A stretch of DNA of 17,617 bases from Roseovarius sp. (GTDB taxonomy: Bacteria; Pseudomonadota; Alphaproteobacteria; Rhodobacterales; Rhodobacteraceae): positions 1 to 17,617 of the forward strand of contig JALQUE010000241.1 of NCBI GenBank assembly GCA_023260815.1, read 5' to 3'. The position numbers were made by a program, and so were the translations under genes. The notes beneath the pieces are model-generated. The model did no database searches. It was not told where the DNA came from and saw only the letters and a list, made by a program, of their open reading frames with translations. Below, piece after piece: positions 1 through 7,029 of the stretch; the first letter of the stretch is position 1; each line of letters opens with the position of its first letter.

Positions 1-2344
1 CGTCGAAATGCTGGACCCAATGAAAAACAAGCGCATCGACAGGGACGGCGTGATCGAGAAATTCGGCGTGCCGCCCGAACGGGTCGTGGATGTGCAGGCG
101 CTGGCGGGAGATTCTGTCGACAATGTTCCCGGTGCGCCGGGCATCGGGATCAAGACTGCGGCGCTGCTGATCAACGAATACGGGTCGCTGGAGGACCTTC
201 TGGACCGGGCCGAGGAGATCAAGCAGCCCAAGCGCCGCCAGACGCTGATCGAGAAGCGCGACCAGATCGAGTTGTCCAAAAGGCTGGTGCAACTGGACGA
301 GAACATGGATCTGCCCTTCACGCTTGACGACCTGGAGGTGCGTGAACCGGAACCGGAGGCGATCCTGGGGTTTCTCAAGGAGATGGAATTCCGCACCCTG
401 ACCAAGCGCATCGCTGACAGGCTGAGCGTCGAGGCGCCGGTGATCCCCGACTCCAGCCCGGAGGGAGCCAACCCGCGCGAGGAAGCCCCCGATTGGCCCG
501 CCATCGACCCCGCCCGGTATGAGACCGTGACGGACATGGCGGGGCTGGAACAATGGATCGCGCGCGCCAATGAACGCGGCACTCTGGCGGTGGACACGGA
601 AACGACGGGCCTGAACGAGATGACCTGCGATCTTGTGGGCGTGTCGCTTTGCGTCGATCCCGGGACCGCCTGCTACATCCCGCTGGCGCATCGCGCCGAG
701 GCGGAGGGCGGGCTGTTCGGCTCTGACGCTCTGGCAGAGGGGCAGATCCCGATGGATCAGGCGTTGGCCGCGCTGAAACCGCTGCTGGAGGACCCGGCGG
801 TGATGAAGATCGGCCAGAACATGAAATACGATGCCAAGGTGCTGGCGCGCTACGGCATAGAGATCGCGCCGATCGACGACACCATGCTGATGTCCTACGC
901 GATGAACGCCGGCATGCACACGCATGGGATGGACGCGCTGGCGGAACGCTACCTGTCGCACACACCGATTCCCATCAAGGAGATGATCGGCTCCGGCAAG
1001 AGCCAGATCACCTTTGACCGGGTCCCGATCGACAAGGCGACGGGCTATGCCGCCGAGGATGCTGATGTGACGCTGCGCCTGGCGCGAATCTTCAAGCCGC
1101 AGCTGCACCGGGTCAAGGTGACCCGGGTCTATGAAGGGCTGGAACGGCCCATGGTGCCGGTTCTGGCGCAGATGGAACGGACGGGCATCTGCGTGGACCG
1201 GCAGGTGCTGTCGCGCATGTCTGGTGCCTTTGCCCAGAAGATGGCGCAGCTTGAAGAAGAGATCCATGAGCTGGCGGGGGAAAAGTTCAACGTCGGCTCG
1301 CCCGCGCAGCTGGGCGAGATCCTGTTCGACAAGATGGGACTGGAGGGCGGCAAGCGCGGCAAGGCGGGCAAGTATTCCACCGGTGCCGACGTGCTGGAGG
1401 ATCTGGCGACCGAGCACGACCTGCCGCGCCGCGTGCTGGACTGGCGGCAATTGTCCAAGCTGAAATCGACCTACACCGACGCCTTGCAGGAACATATCAA
1501 CCCCGACACGGGCCGCGTGCACACATCCTATTCCATCGCCGGGGCGACGACCGGGCGTCTGGCATCGAACGATCCGAACCTGCAGAACATCCCTGTGCGC
1601 TCCGAGGACGGGCGGCGCATCCGCACCGCCTTTGTCGCGCCCGAGGGGCATGTGCTGGTGTCGCTGGACTATAGCCAGATCGAACTGCGCATCCTGGCGC
1701 ATATGGCGGATATCCCGGCGCTGAAGGAGGCGTTCCGCGAGGGGCAGGACATCCATGCCATGACCGCGTCCGAGATGTTCAACGTGCCGCTGGACGAGAT
1801 GACACCGGACATCCGCCGGCAAGCCAAGGCGATCAACTTTGGCGTGATCTACGGGATTTCAGGTTTCGGCCTGGCCCGGAACCTGCGGATTCCACGGTCC
1901 GAGGCGCAGGGCTTCATCGACCGGTATTTCGAGCGGTTCCCCGGAATCAAGACCTATATGGATGACACTGTTGGCTTCGCCAAGGAGCATGGGTTTGTTC
2001 AGACCCTGTTTGGCCGCAAGATCCACACGCCCGAGATTTCCGCCAAGGGGCCGCGGGCGGGGTTCGCCCGCCGGGCCGCGATCAACGCGCCCATTCAGGG
2101 GACCGCCGCCGACATCATTCGTCGCGCGATGATCCGAATGCCGGCCGCGATCGAAGGGATGCCCGCAAAGATGCTGTTGCAGGTTCATGATGAATTGATC
2201 TTCGAGGTCGAGGCCGGCGCCGCAGACACGCTGATCGCCACCGCCCGCGAGGTCATGGAGGCCGCCGCCGATCCGGCGGTCAAGATCGACGTGCCGCTGG
2301 TGGTGGATGCCGGCCAGGGCGCCAACTGGGCCGAGGCGCATTGA
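1..2344 (+). CDS. polA: DNA polymerase I (5'-truncated by window edge)
   Basis: Family A polymerase for Okazaki-fragment maturation and repair synthesis. The frame is already open at base 2, so the visible first ATG (8) is internal. About 780 residues are present against roughly 930 in complete homologues, so the N-terminal part of the 5'-3' nuclease is outside. Seen, numbering from that ATG: the helix-hairpin-helix part of the 5' nuclease (GDSVDNVPGAPGIGIKTA); a 3'-5' exonuclease domain with all three motifs (DTETTG near residue 196, GQNMKYD, and YAAEDAD); and the polymerase domain with motif A (SLDYSQIELR near 554), motif B (RRQAKAINFGVIYG) and motif C (VHDELIFEV). The intact exonuclease motifs predict proofreading activity, which some bacterial PolA enzymes lack. 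It ends 21 bp from the stop of the convergent Anbu gene. Identity is secure. Confidence 0.97.
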   Translation, partial: VEMLDPMKNKRIDRDGVIEKFGVPPERVVDVQALAGDSVDNVPGAPGIGIKTAALLINEYGSLEDLLDRAEEIKQPKRRQTLIEKRDQIELSKRLVQLDENMDLPFTLDDLEVREPEPEAILGFLKEMEFRTLTKRIADRLSVEAPVIPDSSPEGANPREEAPDWPAIDPARYETVTDMAGLEQWIARANERGTLAVDTETTGLNEMTCDLVGVSLCVDPGTACYIPLAHRAEAEGGLFGSDALAEGQIPMDQALAALKPLLEDPAVMKIGQNMKYDAKVLARYGIEIAPIDDTMLMSYAMNAGMHTHGMDALAERYLSHTPIPIKEMIGSGKSQITFDRVPIDKATGYAAEDADVTLRLARIFKPQLHRVKVTRVYEGLERPMVPVLAQMERTGICVDRQVLSRMSGAFAQKMAQLEEEIHELAGEKFNVGSPAQLGEILFDKMGLEGGKRGKAGKYSTGADVLEDLATEHDLPRRVLDWRQLSKLKSTYTDALQEHINPDTGRVHTSYSIAGATTGRLASNDPNLQNIPVRSEDGRRIRTAFVAPEGHVLVSLDYSQIELRILAHMADIPALKEAFREGQDIHAMTASEMFNVPLDEMTPDIRRQAKAINFGVIYGISGFGLARNLRIPRSEAQGFIDRYFERFPGIKTYMDDTVGFAKEHGFVQTLFGRKIHTPEISAKGPRAGFARRAAINAPIQGTAADIIRRAMIRMPAAIEGMPAKMLLQVHDELIFEVEAGAADTLIATAREVMEAAADPAVKIDVPLVVDAGQGANWAEAH

Positions 2345-2365
2345 GCCCGGCCCGACCGATCCGGC

Positions 2366-3103
2366 TTAGCCGCTGAAACGATAGTCGGGCAGGATATCGA
2401 GCGCCTCTTTCAGAGCGTCGCCCCAGCCTTTGGAGACCTGTTGGAAATAGGGATTTTCGGGTTCGATCCGGCCCCGGTGTCCGACATGCAGGCTGTCGGC
2501 TTCGTAGAAATGGAAATCGAAGGGTGGCCCCACCGTCAGATTGGCCTTGAGCGTGGAATCGAAGCTGACGACAAGCAGTTTCATCGCCGCCTCGAAGCTC
2601 ATCGCGGGATCATAGGCGCGCACGAGGATGGGGCGGCCATATTTCGTCTCGCCGATCTGGAAAAACGGTGTGTCCTGCCCGGATTCGATGAAATTTCCTT
2701 CGGGGTAGATCATGAACAGGCGCGGCGGGCTGCCGGCGATCTGTCCGCCGATCACGAGCGTGGCGTGAAACGCGCTGTCTGATCGCAGACCGCCATCGCC
2801 ATGTTGTTCGATCACTTCGCGCAGGGTTTCGGCCACCATGCGCGCGGCTTGAAACATCGACGGCACCGCCAGAAGCGACGGCGCGCGGTTTTCCGGCGAT
2901 TTGCTGCGCTCATCCAGCAGGCTGACCACCGCCTGCGTCGTGGCAAGGTTGCCCGCCGCCATCAGGGTGATGACCCGCTCGCCGGGCTGTTCCCAGACCG
3001 TCATCTTGCGAAAGGTCGAGATGTTGTCGAGGCCCGCATTGGTGCGGGTGTCGGACATGAACACCAGCCCGCGATCCAGAACCATTCCCACGCAATATGT
3101 CAT
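2366..3103 (-). CDS. anbu: Anbu, proteasome-like Ntn hydrolase (predicted peptidase, COG3484 type)
   Basis: 245 residues, the usual length for Anbu (ancestral beta-subunit), a bacterial relative of the 20S proteasome beta subunit and HslV. Removal of Met1 would expose Thr2 as the N-terminal nucleophile. Asp18 (MSDTRTNAG) and Lys33 (STFRKM) sit where the proteasome Asp17 and Lys33 stand, and AAGNLA at 49-54 matches the conserved Gly-rich turn. This makes it a plausible active hydrolase. No signal peptide or propeptide is visible, so it is cytoplasmic and ready after methionine removal. It is last in the operon, 12 bp after the transglutaminase-like gene. No dedicated unfoldase gene (HslU, Mpa or ClpX-like) lies nearby, as is usual for Anbu. 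Family and context are well recognised; the substrate is unknown here and, as far as I know, in general. Confidence 0.93.
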   Translation of the reverse strand: MTYCVGMVLDRGLVFMSDTRTNAGLDNISTFRKMTVWEQPGERVITLMAAGNLATTQAVVSLLDERSKSPENRAPSLLAVPSMFQAARMVAETLREVIEQHGDGGLRSDSAFHATLVIGGQIAGSPPRLFMIYPEGNFIESGQDTPFFQIGETKYGRPILVRAYDPAMSFEAAMKLLVVSFDSTLKANLTVGPPFDFHFYEADSLHVGHRGRIEPENPYFQQVSKGWGDALKEALDILPDYRFSG

Positions 3104-3115
3104 CCAACTGGGCCT

Positions 3116-3925
3116 TTACTGCTGTGCCACGTCGATCTGCACCTCGAGTGTTTCGCCCGTGCCGCCGATCCGTGTTCCCGATACCGGAGACGCCTCGGCA
3201 TAGTCCAGCCCGGTTGCGACACGCACATAGCGCGTATCCGGCGAAATTCCGTTGGACACATCAAAGCCGACCCAGCCAAGGCCATCCACATGGGCCTCGG
3301 CCCAAGCATGCATGGCGTCCTGTGCCGTGGTGTCGTCCAGCATCAGATACCCCGACACATAGCGCGCCGGCACCTGCATGTCCCGCGCGCAGGCGAGGAA
3401 TATATGGGTGTGATCCTGACAGACACCGCGTTCCGCCGCGATGGCGTCTTCCGCGCTCCAGTTTGGCTCGGAGGCGCCGATCTCATAGGTCACGGCCTCG
3501 CGGATACCGGCGGCCAGCCTGTGCATCCCCTCAAGATCGGGCGAGGCGCCGATGCTGCGCACAAGGCCGCGCACCCCGGTTTTGATCCGTGTATGGGCGG
3601 TATCGCGCAGATAGAGCCACAAGGGCGCAGGCCCGCGATGGGCGCCGACGATCCCGCCGGTATCGGTCAATTCGATCTCACCCTCGCTGATGACGCTTAG
3701 GTCGGTGGCGCCGGGCGCAAAGCTGATCAGTTCGGTGGTGTTGTGATGGTAATCCTCGAAGCTCAGTTCCTTGCGGCCGTTTTCGACCTTGGTGCGCCAG
3801 GACAGGATCGATTGCTGATGCGAGGATTTCGGCGTCTTGCGCAATTGCTGCAGCCCGTATTTCACCGGCGTTTCGAACCGGTAACGGGTCGTATGGCGGA
3901 TTTTCAGGCGCATGGGATCACTCAT
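3116..3925 (-). CDS. Transglutaminase-like cysteine protease family protein (Anbu operon)
   Basis: 269 residues if started at the ATG forming a 4-bp ATGA overlap with the upstream alpha-E gene (3925-3922). A second in-frame ATG at 3913 (MRLKIRH) is an alternative, and neither has a convincing Shine-Dalgarno. The N-terminal beta-rich part (about 5-100, starting RLKIRHTTRYRF) matches the bacterial transglutaminase-like N-terminal region. The core follows, with a complete Cys-His-Asp triad: Cys169 in GVCQDHTH, His206 in MHAWAE and Asp222 in FDVSNG. Members may act as transglutaminases, amidases or cysteine proteases, and the sequence does not decide among them. No signal peptide, so probably cytoplasmic. 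Context links it to a peptide or amide-bond pathway with the ATP-grasp protein and Anbu. Family certain; reaction unknown. Confidence 0.92.
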   Translation of the reverse strand: MSDPMRLKIRHTTRYRFETPVKYGLQQLRKTPKSSHQQSILSWRTKVENGRKELSFEDYHHNTTELISFAPGATDLSVISEGEIELTDTGGIVGAHRGPAPLWLYLRDTAHTRIKTGVRGLVRSIGASPDLEGMHRLAAGIREAVTYEIGASEPNWSAEDAIAAERGVCQDHTHIFLACARDMQVPARYVSGYLMLDDTTAQDAMHAWAEAHVDGLGWVGFDVSNGISPDTRYVRVATGLDYAEASPVSGTRIGGTGETLEVQIDVAQQ

Positions 3926-4863
3926 TCGTAGAATCGGAAGTCGATTTCGATCTGCCGGGCGATCTGACCCAGATGATCGAGAATCTGCTGAATGCATTCA
4001 TGTAGCCCGAATTCGAACACCGCGCTGATGTCATGCGACAGATAAAGCCGCTCCAGTTGATCGACCTGCTTGAGCGAGGGCAGGGGTGTGCGCTTGCCCT
4101 TGTGAAGATAGCGCAGGTTGTCGCGCATCTTGCCGACGCAGAACGCCAGACTGCGGGGCATCCGCCGATCGAGTACCAGAAATTCGGTGATTTCTCTGGG
4201 GCCGGCGCCGGCGCCGTATTCCATCCGGAAGCCCCCCCGCGCCGAGACCGAGCGCAGGATCGTTTCCCACTGCACATTGTCCAGAGAGGTGCCCACAGAA
4301 CTGGCCGAGGGCAGCAGCACGTAATATTTGACGTCGAGGATGCGCGCGGTGTTGTCGGCCCGTTCCAGAAAGGTGCCGATCCGGGCGAAATCGTAGATTT
4401 CGTTGCGCAGCATGGTGCCGTGGGTCATCCCCCGTACCAGCGCCGTCTGTTGCCGGATCGCGCCCAGGACGGCGGGCAGATCGCGTTCCGACACCTTGCG
4501 GGCCAAAACCTCGCGGGTTTTCATGTAGGTGGCGTTCACCGCTTCCCACACCTCGCCGGTCAGGGCGGTGCGCACCATCTTTGCGTTGTGCCGTGCGGCT
4601 TCGATGCAGGACAGCACGGATGAAGGATTGGCCCGCGAGCGCAGCAGCCAGTCGATTGCGGCCTCCTTGGTGACGGTGTCATTTTCGGCCTGAAACGCCT
4701 CCAGCGCACCGGCCGATTGCAGCACCGAGACCCATTCGCCCTCGCCATCGGTCAGGCGCGTCAGCGCGATGCGCTGGCCTGTCTCGATCAGGCGCGCGGT
4801 GTTTTCGGCCCTTTCCAGATAACGGTACATCCAGAACAGCCCGTTGGCGGTTTTTCCCAGCAT
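3922..4863 (-). CDS. Alpha-E domain protein (DUF403, COG2307 type)
   Basis: 313 residues, all-helical in appearance and the normal length for the alpha-E family found beside circularly permuted ATP-grasp genes. It begins MLGKTANGLFWMYRYLERAE. The motif LERAENTAR (16-24) recurs as LERADNTAR (166-174), so the protein looks like an internal duplication of a helical bundle. No catalytic motif is recognisable, and no membrane segment or signal peptide is seen. The start is 6 bp downstream of the ATP-grasp stop, and the stop overlaps the transglutaminase-like start, so translation is probably coupled. Comparative genomics has proposed that alpha-E proteins work with ATP-grasp ligases in peptide synthesis; that is known context, not shown by this sequence. 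Family certain; molecular role unknown. Confidence 0.92.
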   Translation of the reverse strand: MLGKTANGLFWMYRYLERAENTARLIETGQRIALTRLTDGEGEWVSVLQSAGALEAFQAENDTVTKEAAIDWLLRSRANPSSVLSCIEAARHNAKMVRTALTGEVWEAVNATYMKTREVLARKVSERDLPAVLGAIRQQTALVRGMTHGTMLRNEIYDFARIGTFLERADNTARILDVKYYVLLPSASSVGTSLDNVQWETILRSVSARGGFRMEYGAGAGPREITEFLVLDRRMPRSLAFCVGKMRDNLRYLHKGKRTPLPSLKQVDQLERLYLSHDISAVFEFGLHECIQQILDHLGQIARQIEIDFRFYE

Positions 4864-4869
4864 CGCGCG

Positions 4870-6294
4870 TCAGTCCTCCAACACCCAGGTGTCCTTGGTG
4901 CCGCCGCCCTGGGACGAGTTCACCACCAGCGACCCCTTCTTGAGAGCGACGCGTGTCAGGCCACCGGGTGTCACCTTGATTCCCTCGGGACTGACCAGCA
5001 CGAAAGGCCGCAGATCGACATGCCGCGGCACCAGTCCCGTGCGCGAAAAGATTGGCACGGTGGACAGGCTGAGCGTCGGCTGCGCGATATAGTTTCCGGG
5101 CCGCGCCATCAGCTTCTTGCGGAAGACGGCGATCTCCTTGCGGGTGGCGGTTGGCCCGATCAGCATGCCGTAACCGCCCGAGCCGTGCACCTCCTTGACG
5201 ACCAGATCGCCAAGGTTATCCAACACATGCGCCAACTGTTCGGGATCCGAACACCGCCATGTCGGCACGTTCTGCAACAGGGGACGTTCCCCGGTGTAGA
5301 ACTCGACGATTTCGGGCATGTAGGAATAGACCGCCTTGTCATCGGCGATGCCGGTGCCCGGCGCGTTGGCGATGGTGATGCCCCCGGCGCGGTAGACATC
5401 CATGATCCCGGGCACGCCAAGCTGACTTTCGGGGTTGAAGTTGAGCGGGTCCAGAAAATCGTCATCCACCCGCCGATAAAGCACATCGACAGGTTTGTAG
5501 CCGCCTGTGGTGCGCATCGCGACACGCCCGTCAACCACGCGCAGATCGTTCCCTTCGACCAGCTCGACCCCCATCTGATCGGCCAGAAAGGCGTGTTCGA
5601 AATAGGCCGAATTGTAAATCCCGGGCGTCAGCACCGCCACCACGGGCGTATCTGTTCCGCCCGACGGCGCGCAGGCCGCAAGCGACCGGCGCAGATCGGT
5701 GGGATAGTTCTGCACAGGCTGAACCCGGTTCTGGCTGAACAGTTCCGGGAACATCTGGAGCATCGTCTCGCGGTTCTCGAGCATGTAGCTGACACCGGAT
5801 GGCGTGCGGGCGTTGTCCTCGAGCACATAGAATTCCCCGGCCCCGGTGCAGACCAGATCGATACCCACGATATGCGTATAGATCCCGCCCGGAGGGCTGA
5901 CGCCGATCATCTGAGGCACGAAGGCGTCGTTGCGGCTGATCATCTCCTGGGGGATGCGCCCGGCCTTTATGATCTCCTGACCATGATAGATGTCATGCAG
6001 AAACGCGTTGATCGCGCGCACCCGCTGTTCGATTCCGCGGGTCAAACGCAGCCATTCAGCCCCGGATATGATGCGCGGGATGATGTCGAAGGGGATCAGC
6101 CGTTCTTCAGCCTCGGCACGTCCGTAGACGTTGAAGGTGATGCCGGTCAGGCGGAACAGCTCCTCGGCCTCGCGTTGCTTGGCACGCAGTCTCGACGGAT
6201 TTTCTTCGCCGAACCAGTCGTGAAACTTGCGATAGGCCGGGCGCAACGCGCCGTCATGCCCCCACATTTCGTCAAAGTTTTCAATGTCGTTCAT
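4870..6294 (-). CDS. Circularly permuted ATP-grasp (type 2) amide ligase-like protein (COG2308 type)
   Basis: 474 residues from the ATG at 6294, chosen because the open frame further upstream is not family-like and a Shine-Dalgarno (GAGGTGG, about 6304-6310 on the complement) sits 9-10 nt before it. Family members have about this length. The nucleotide-binding elements are in permuted order: the acidic metal-binding motif LEDNARTPSG (158-167) precedes the glycine-rich ATP loop VVKEVHGSGGYGM (365-377, Lys367). The C-terminus carries the conserved NSSQGGGTKDTWVLED (459-474). ATP-grasp enzymes join a carboxylate to an amine through an acyl phosphate, so a ligase making a peptide or amide bond is the natural inference; no substrate can be named. 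It is first of four genes and probably carries the operon promoter upstream. Confidence 0.93.
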   Translation of the reverse strand: MNDIENFDEMWGHDGALRPAYRKFHDWFGEENPSRLRAKQREAEELFRLTGITFNVYGRAEAEERLIPFDIIPRIISGAEWLRLTRGIEQRVRAINAFLHDIYHGQEIIKAGRIPQEMISRNDAFVPQMIGVSPPGGIYTHIVGIDLVCTGAGEFYVLEDNARTPSGVSYMLENRETMLQMFPELFSQNRVQPVQNYPTDLRRSLAACAPSGGTDTPVVAVLTPGIYNSAYFEHAFLADQMGVELVEGNDLRVVDGRVAMRTTGGYKPVDVLYRRVDDDFLDPLNFNPESQLGVPGIMDVYRAGGITIANAPGTGIADDKAVYSYMPEIVEFYTGERPLLQNVPTWRCSDPEQLAHVLDNLGDLVVKEVHGSGGYGMLIGPTATRKEIAVFRKKLMARPGNYIAQPTLSLSTVPIFSRTGLVPRHVDLRPFVLVSPEGIKVTPGGLTRVALKKGSLVVNSSQGGGTKDTWVLED

Positions 6295-6303
6295 TATTGG
6301 CCC

Positions 6304-6311
6304 CCACCTCT
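6304..6311 (-). promoter_or_regulatory. Shine-Dalgarno that fixes the ATP-grasp start
   Basis: The complement reads AGAGGTGG, ending 9 nt before the ATG at 6294. It favours this start over the in-frame upstream ATG at 6429, which would add 45 residues unlike the family and would run through the intergenic region. Confidence 0.7.
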
Positions 6312-6451
6312 TCCGAGGACGCCCAAGATTAATCCGATCGTCACGGGGCGCGCTGATTCCGGACGGCATTAGCCAAGCGACTGTTCGATTATGCGCAATT
6401 ATCAGCGCGTTCGCACAGAAATTAATCACAATGCGAAGAGATCAGGCAGAA

Positions 6452-6468
6452 CCTGCCGCAACGGCAGG
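6452..6468 (+). repeat. Perfect 7-bp hairpin, CAA loop
   Basis: CCTGCCG (6452-6458), loop CAA, CGGCAGG (6462-6468): a perfect short stem-loop in the usp upstream region. No T-run follows it, so an intrinsic terminator is unlikely. It may be leader structure or part of an operator. Confidence 0.55.
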
Positions 6469-6475
6469 CCCGGTC

Positions 6476-6492
6476 ATGCCGTTTCCCGGCAT
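6476..6492 (+). repeat. 6-bp hairpin upstream of usp
   Basis: ATGCCG (6476-6481), loop TTTCC, CGGCAT (6487-6492). It follows the previous hairpin by 7 nt, so the two could fold side by side in the same leader RNA. Confidence 0.45.
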
Positions 6493-6541
6493 CGCACCGC
6501 CGGTCATGTGCTGCGCCGGTTTTGCGAATCATCTAAGCGCG

Positions 6542-6566
6542 TGCAACCTTGTCACGCCAAGTTGCA
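6542..6566 (+). promoter_or_regulatory. Stem-loop abutting the usp ribosome binding site
   Basis: TGCAAC (6542-6547), bulged C, TTG, loop TCACGC, CAA, GTTGCA (6561-6566): nine base pairs with one bulge. Its 3' arm ends at the first base of the Shine-Dalgarno AGAAAGG (6566-6572). The hairpin could therefore influence ribosome access or mRNA stability. The structure is seen in sequence; function is inference. Confidence 0.45.
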
Positions 6567-6578
6567 GAAAGGCTCATG

Positions 6579-6998
6579 ATGCCCCGCGAGACCAAGCTTA
6601 TCCTTTGCCCTGTGAATCTTCGCCACGTGAAGTTCGAATACCACGCCTATCAGGAAGCTGTTGAAATGGCGCAGCGCCGGGGTGCCAAGCTGATCGTCGC
6701 AACCGTCGCCCCCGAGATCGAGCGCAACCTGAATATCTACGATTCCGGGCGCTATTGGGGCGATGAACTCAAGAAATTCATTGCCTCGCATCCTGCCGAG
6801 GGAGTCGAGATCGAAACGGTGGTCTGCAAGGGCGCGGTGCATCGGCAGATCGTCAAGCTGGCCACCACGCGCAAGGTCGACATCATCGTGATGGATGCCG
6901 CCAACCCGAAGGTGCAGGATTATCTTCTTGGCACCACGGCCAGCCATGTGGTCACCCATGCCGAATGCTCGGTCTACGTTGTGCGCAACCCGTCCTGA
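6579..6998 (+). CDS. Universal stress protein family (UspA-like), atypical nucleotide-binding motif
   Basis: 139 residues from the ATG at 6579, which lies 6 nt after AGAAAGG; the adjacent ATG at 6576 is also possible but only 3 nt from it. Single Usp domain: beta1 KLILCPVN, an LIVATVAP strand, VEIETVVCKG, then VDIIVMDAANPK and a C-terminal ECSVYVVRNPS that matches the usual CPVLVVR ending. In ATP-binding Usps the last part reads G-2x-G-9x-G-S/T. Here the region is DAANPKVQDYLLGTTASHV: the GTT end is present but the leading Gly pair is missing. ATP binding is therefore doubtful, and this may be a non-nucleotide-binding or modified branch. It probably shares a transcript with the cation exporter 31 bp downstream. 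Family confident; role is general stress tolerance at best. Confidence 0.88.
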   Translation: MPRETKLILCPVNLRHVKFEYHAYQEAVEMAQRRGAKLIVATVAPEIERNLNIYDSGRYWGDELKKFIASHPAEGVEIETVVCKGAVHRQIVKLATTRKVDIIVMDAANPKVQDYLLGTTASHVVTHAECSVYVVRNPS

Positions 6999-7029
6999 CC
7001 TGAACGCGATACAGGCAGCAGGTTTTGTA

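Larger units (their letters stand above)
6295..6578. promoter_or_regulatory. Divergent intergenic region (Anbu operon / usp) with AT-rich patch and stem-loops
   Basis: About 280 bp without a gene, lying between the ATP-grasp start and the stress-protein start, so both transcripts must begin here. An AT-rich patch at about 6385-6435 stands out from the GC-rich surroundings and is the likely promoter core. I found no -35/-10 pair good enough to call in either direction. The right half (6452-6566) holds three inverted repeats, listed separately, that would form a structured leader for usp. CCGGTCATG occurs twice, at 6470 and 6500. Confidence 0.5.

Noticed and set aside
2345..2365. Possible terminator between polA and Anbu
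   Set aside because: Only a few GC bases can pair and there is no T-run on either strand; not enough to call.
4717..6372. 551-codon open frame on the plus strand opposite the ATP-grasp gene
   Set aside because: It is antisense to a recognised protein, is His/Gln/Arg-rich and shows no motif. The real gene has a Shine-Dalgarno and conserved motifs.
6385..6400. ATTATGCGCAATTAT as a palindromic operator
   Set aside because: Only the central TGCGCA is symmetric; the flanking AT bases do not pair, so it may be just part of the AT-rich promoter patch.
6295..6429. Longer ATP-grasp start at 6429
   Set aside because: The 45 added residues are not family-like, cross the divergent intergenic region and lack the ribosome site seen before 6294.
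6470..6508. CCGGTCATG direct repeat, 30 bp apart
   Set aside because: Only nine bases, two copies and no third; compatible with chance in GC-rich DNA, so not called an operator.
6895..7029. Longer start for the cation exporter inside usp
   Set aside because: The added residues overlap the end of usp in another frame, and the family N-terminus with its His cluster begins at 7030.
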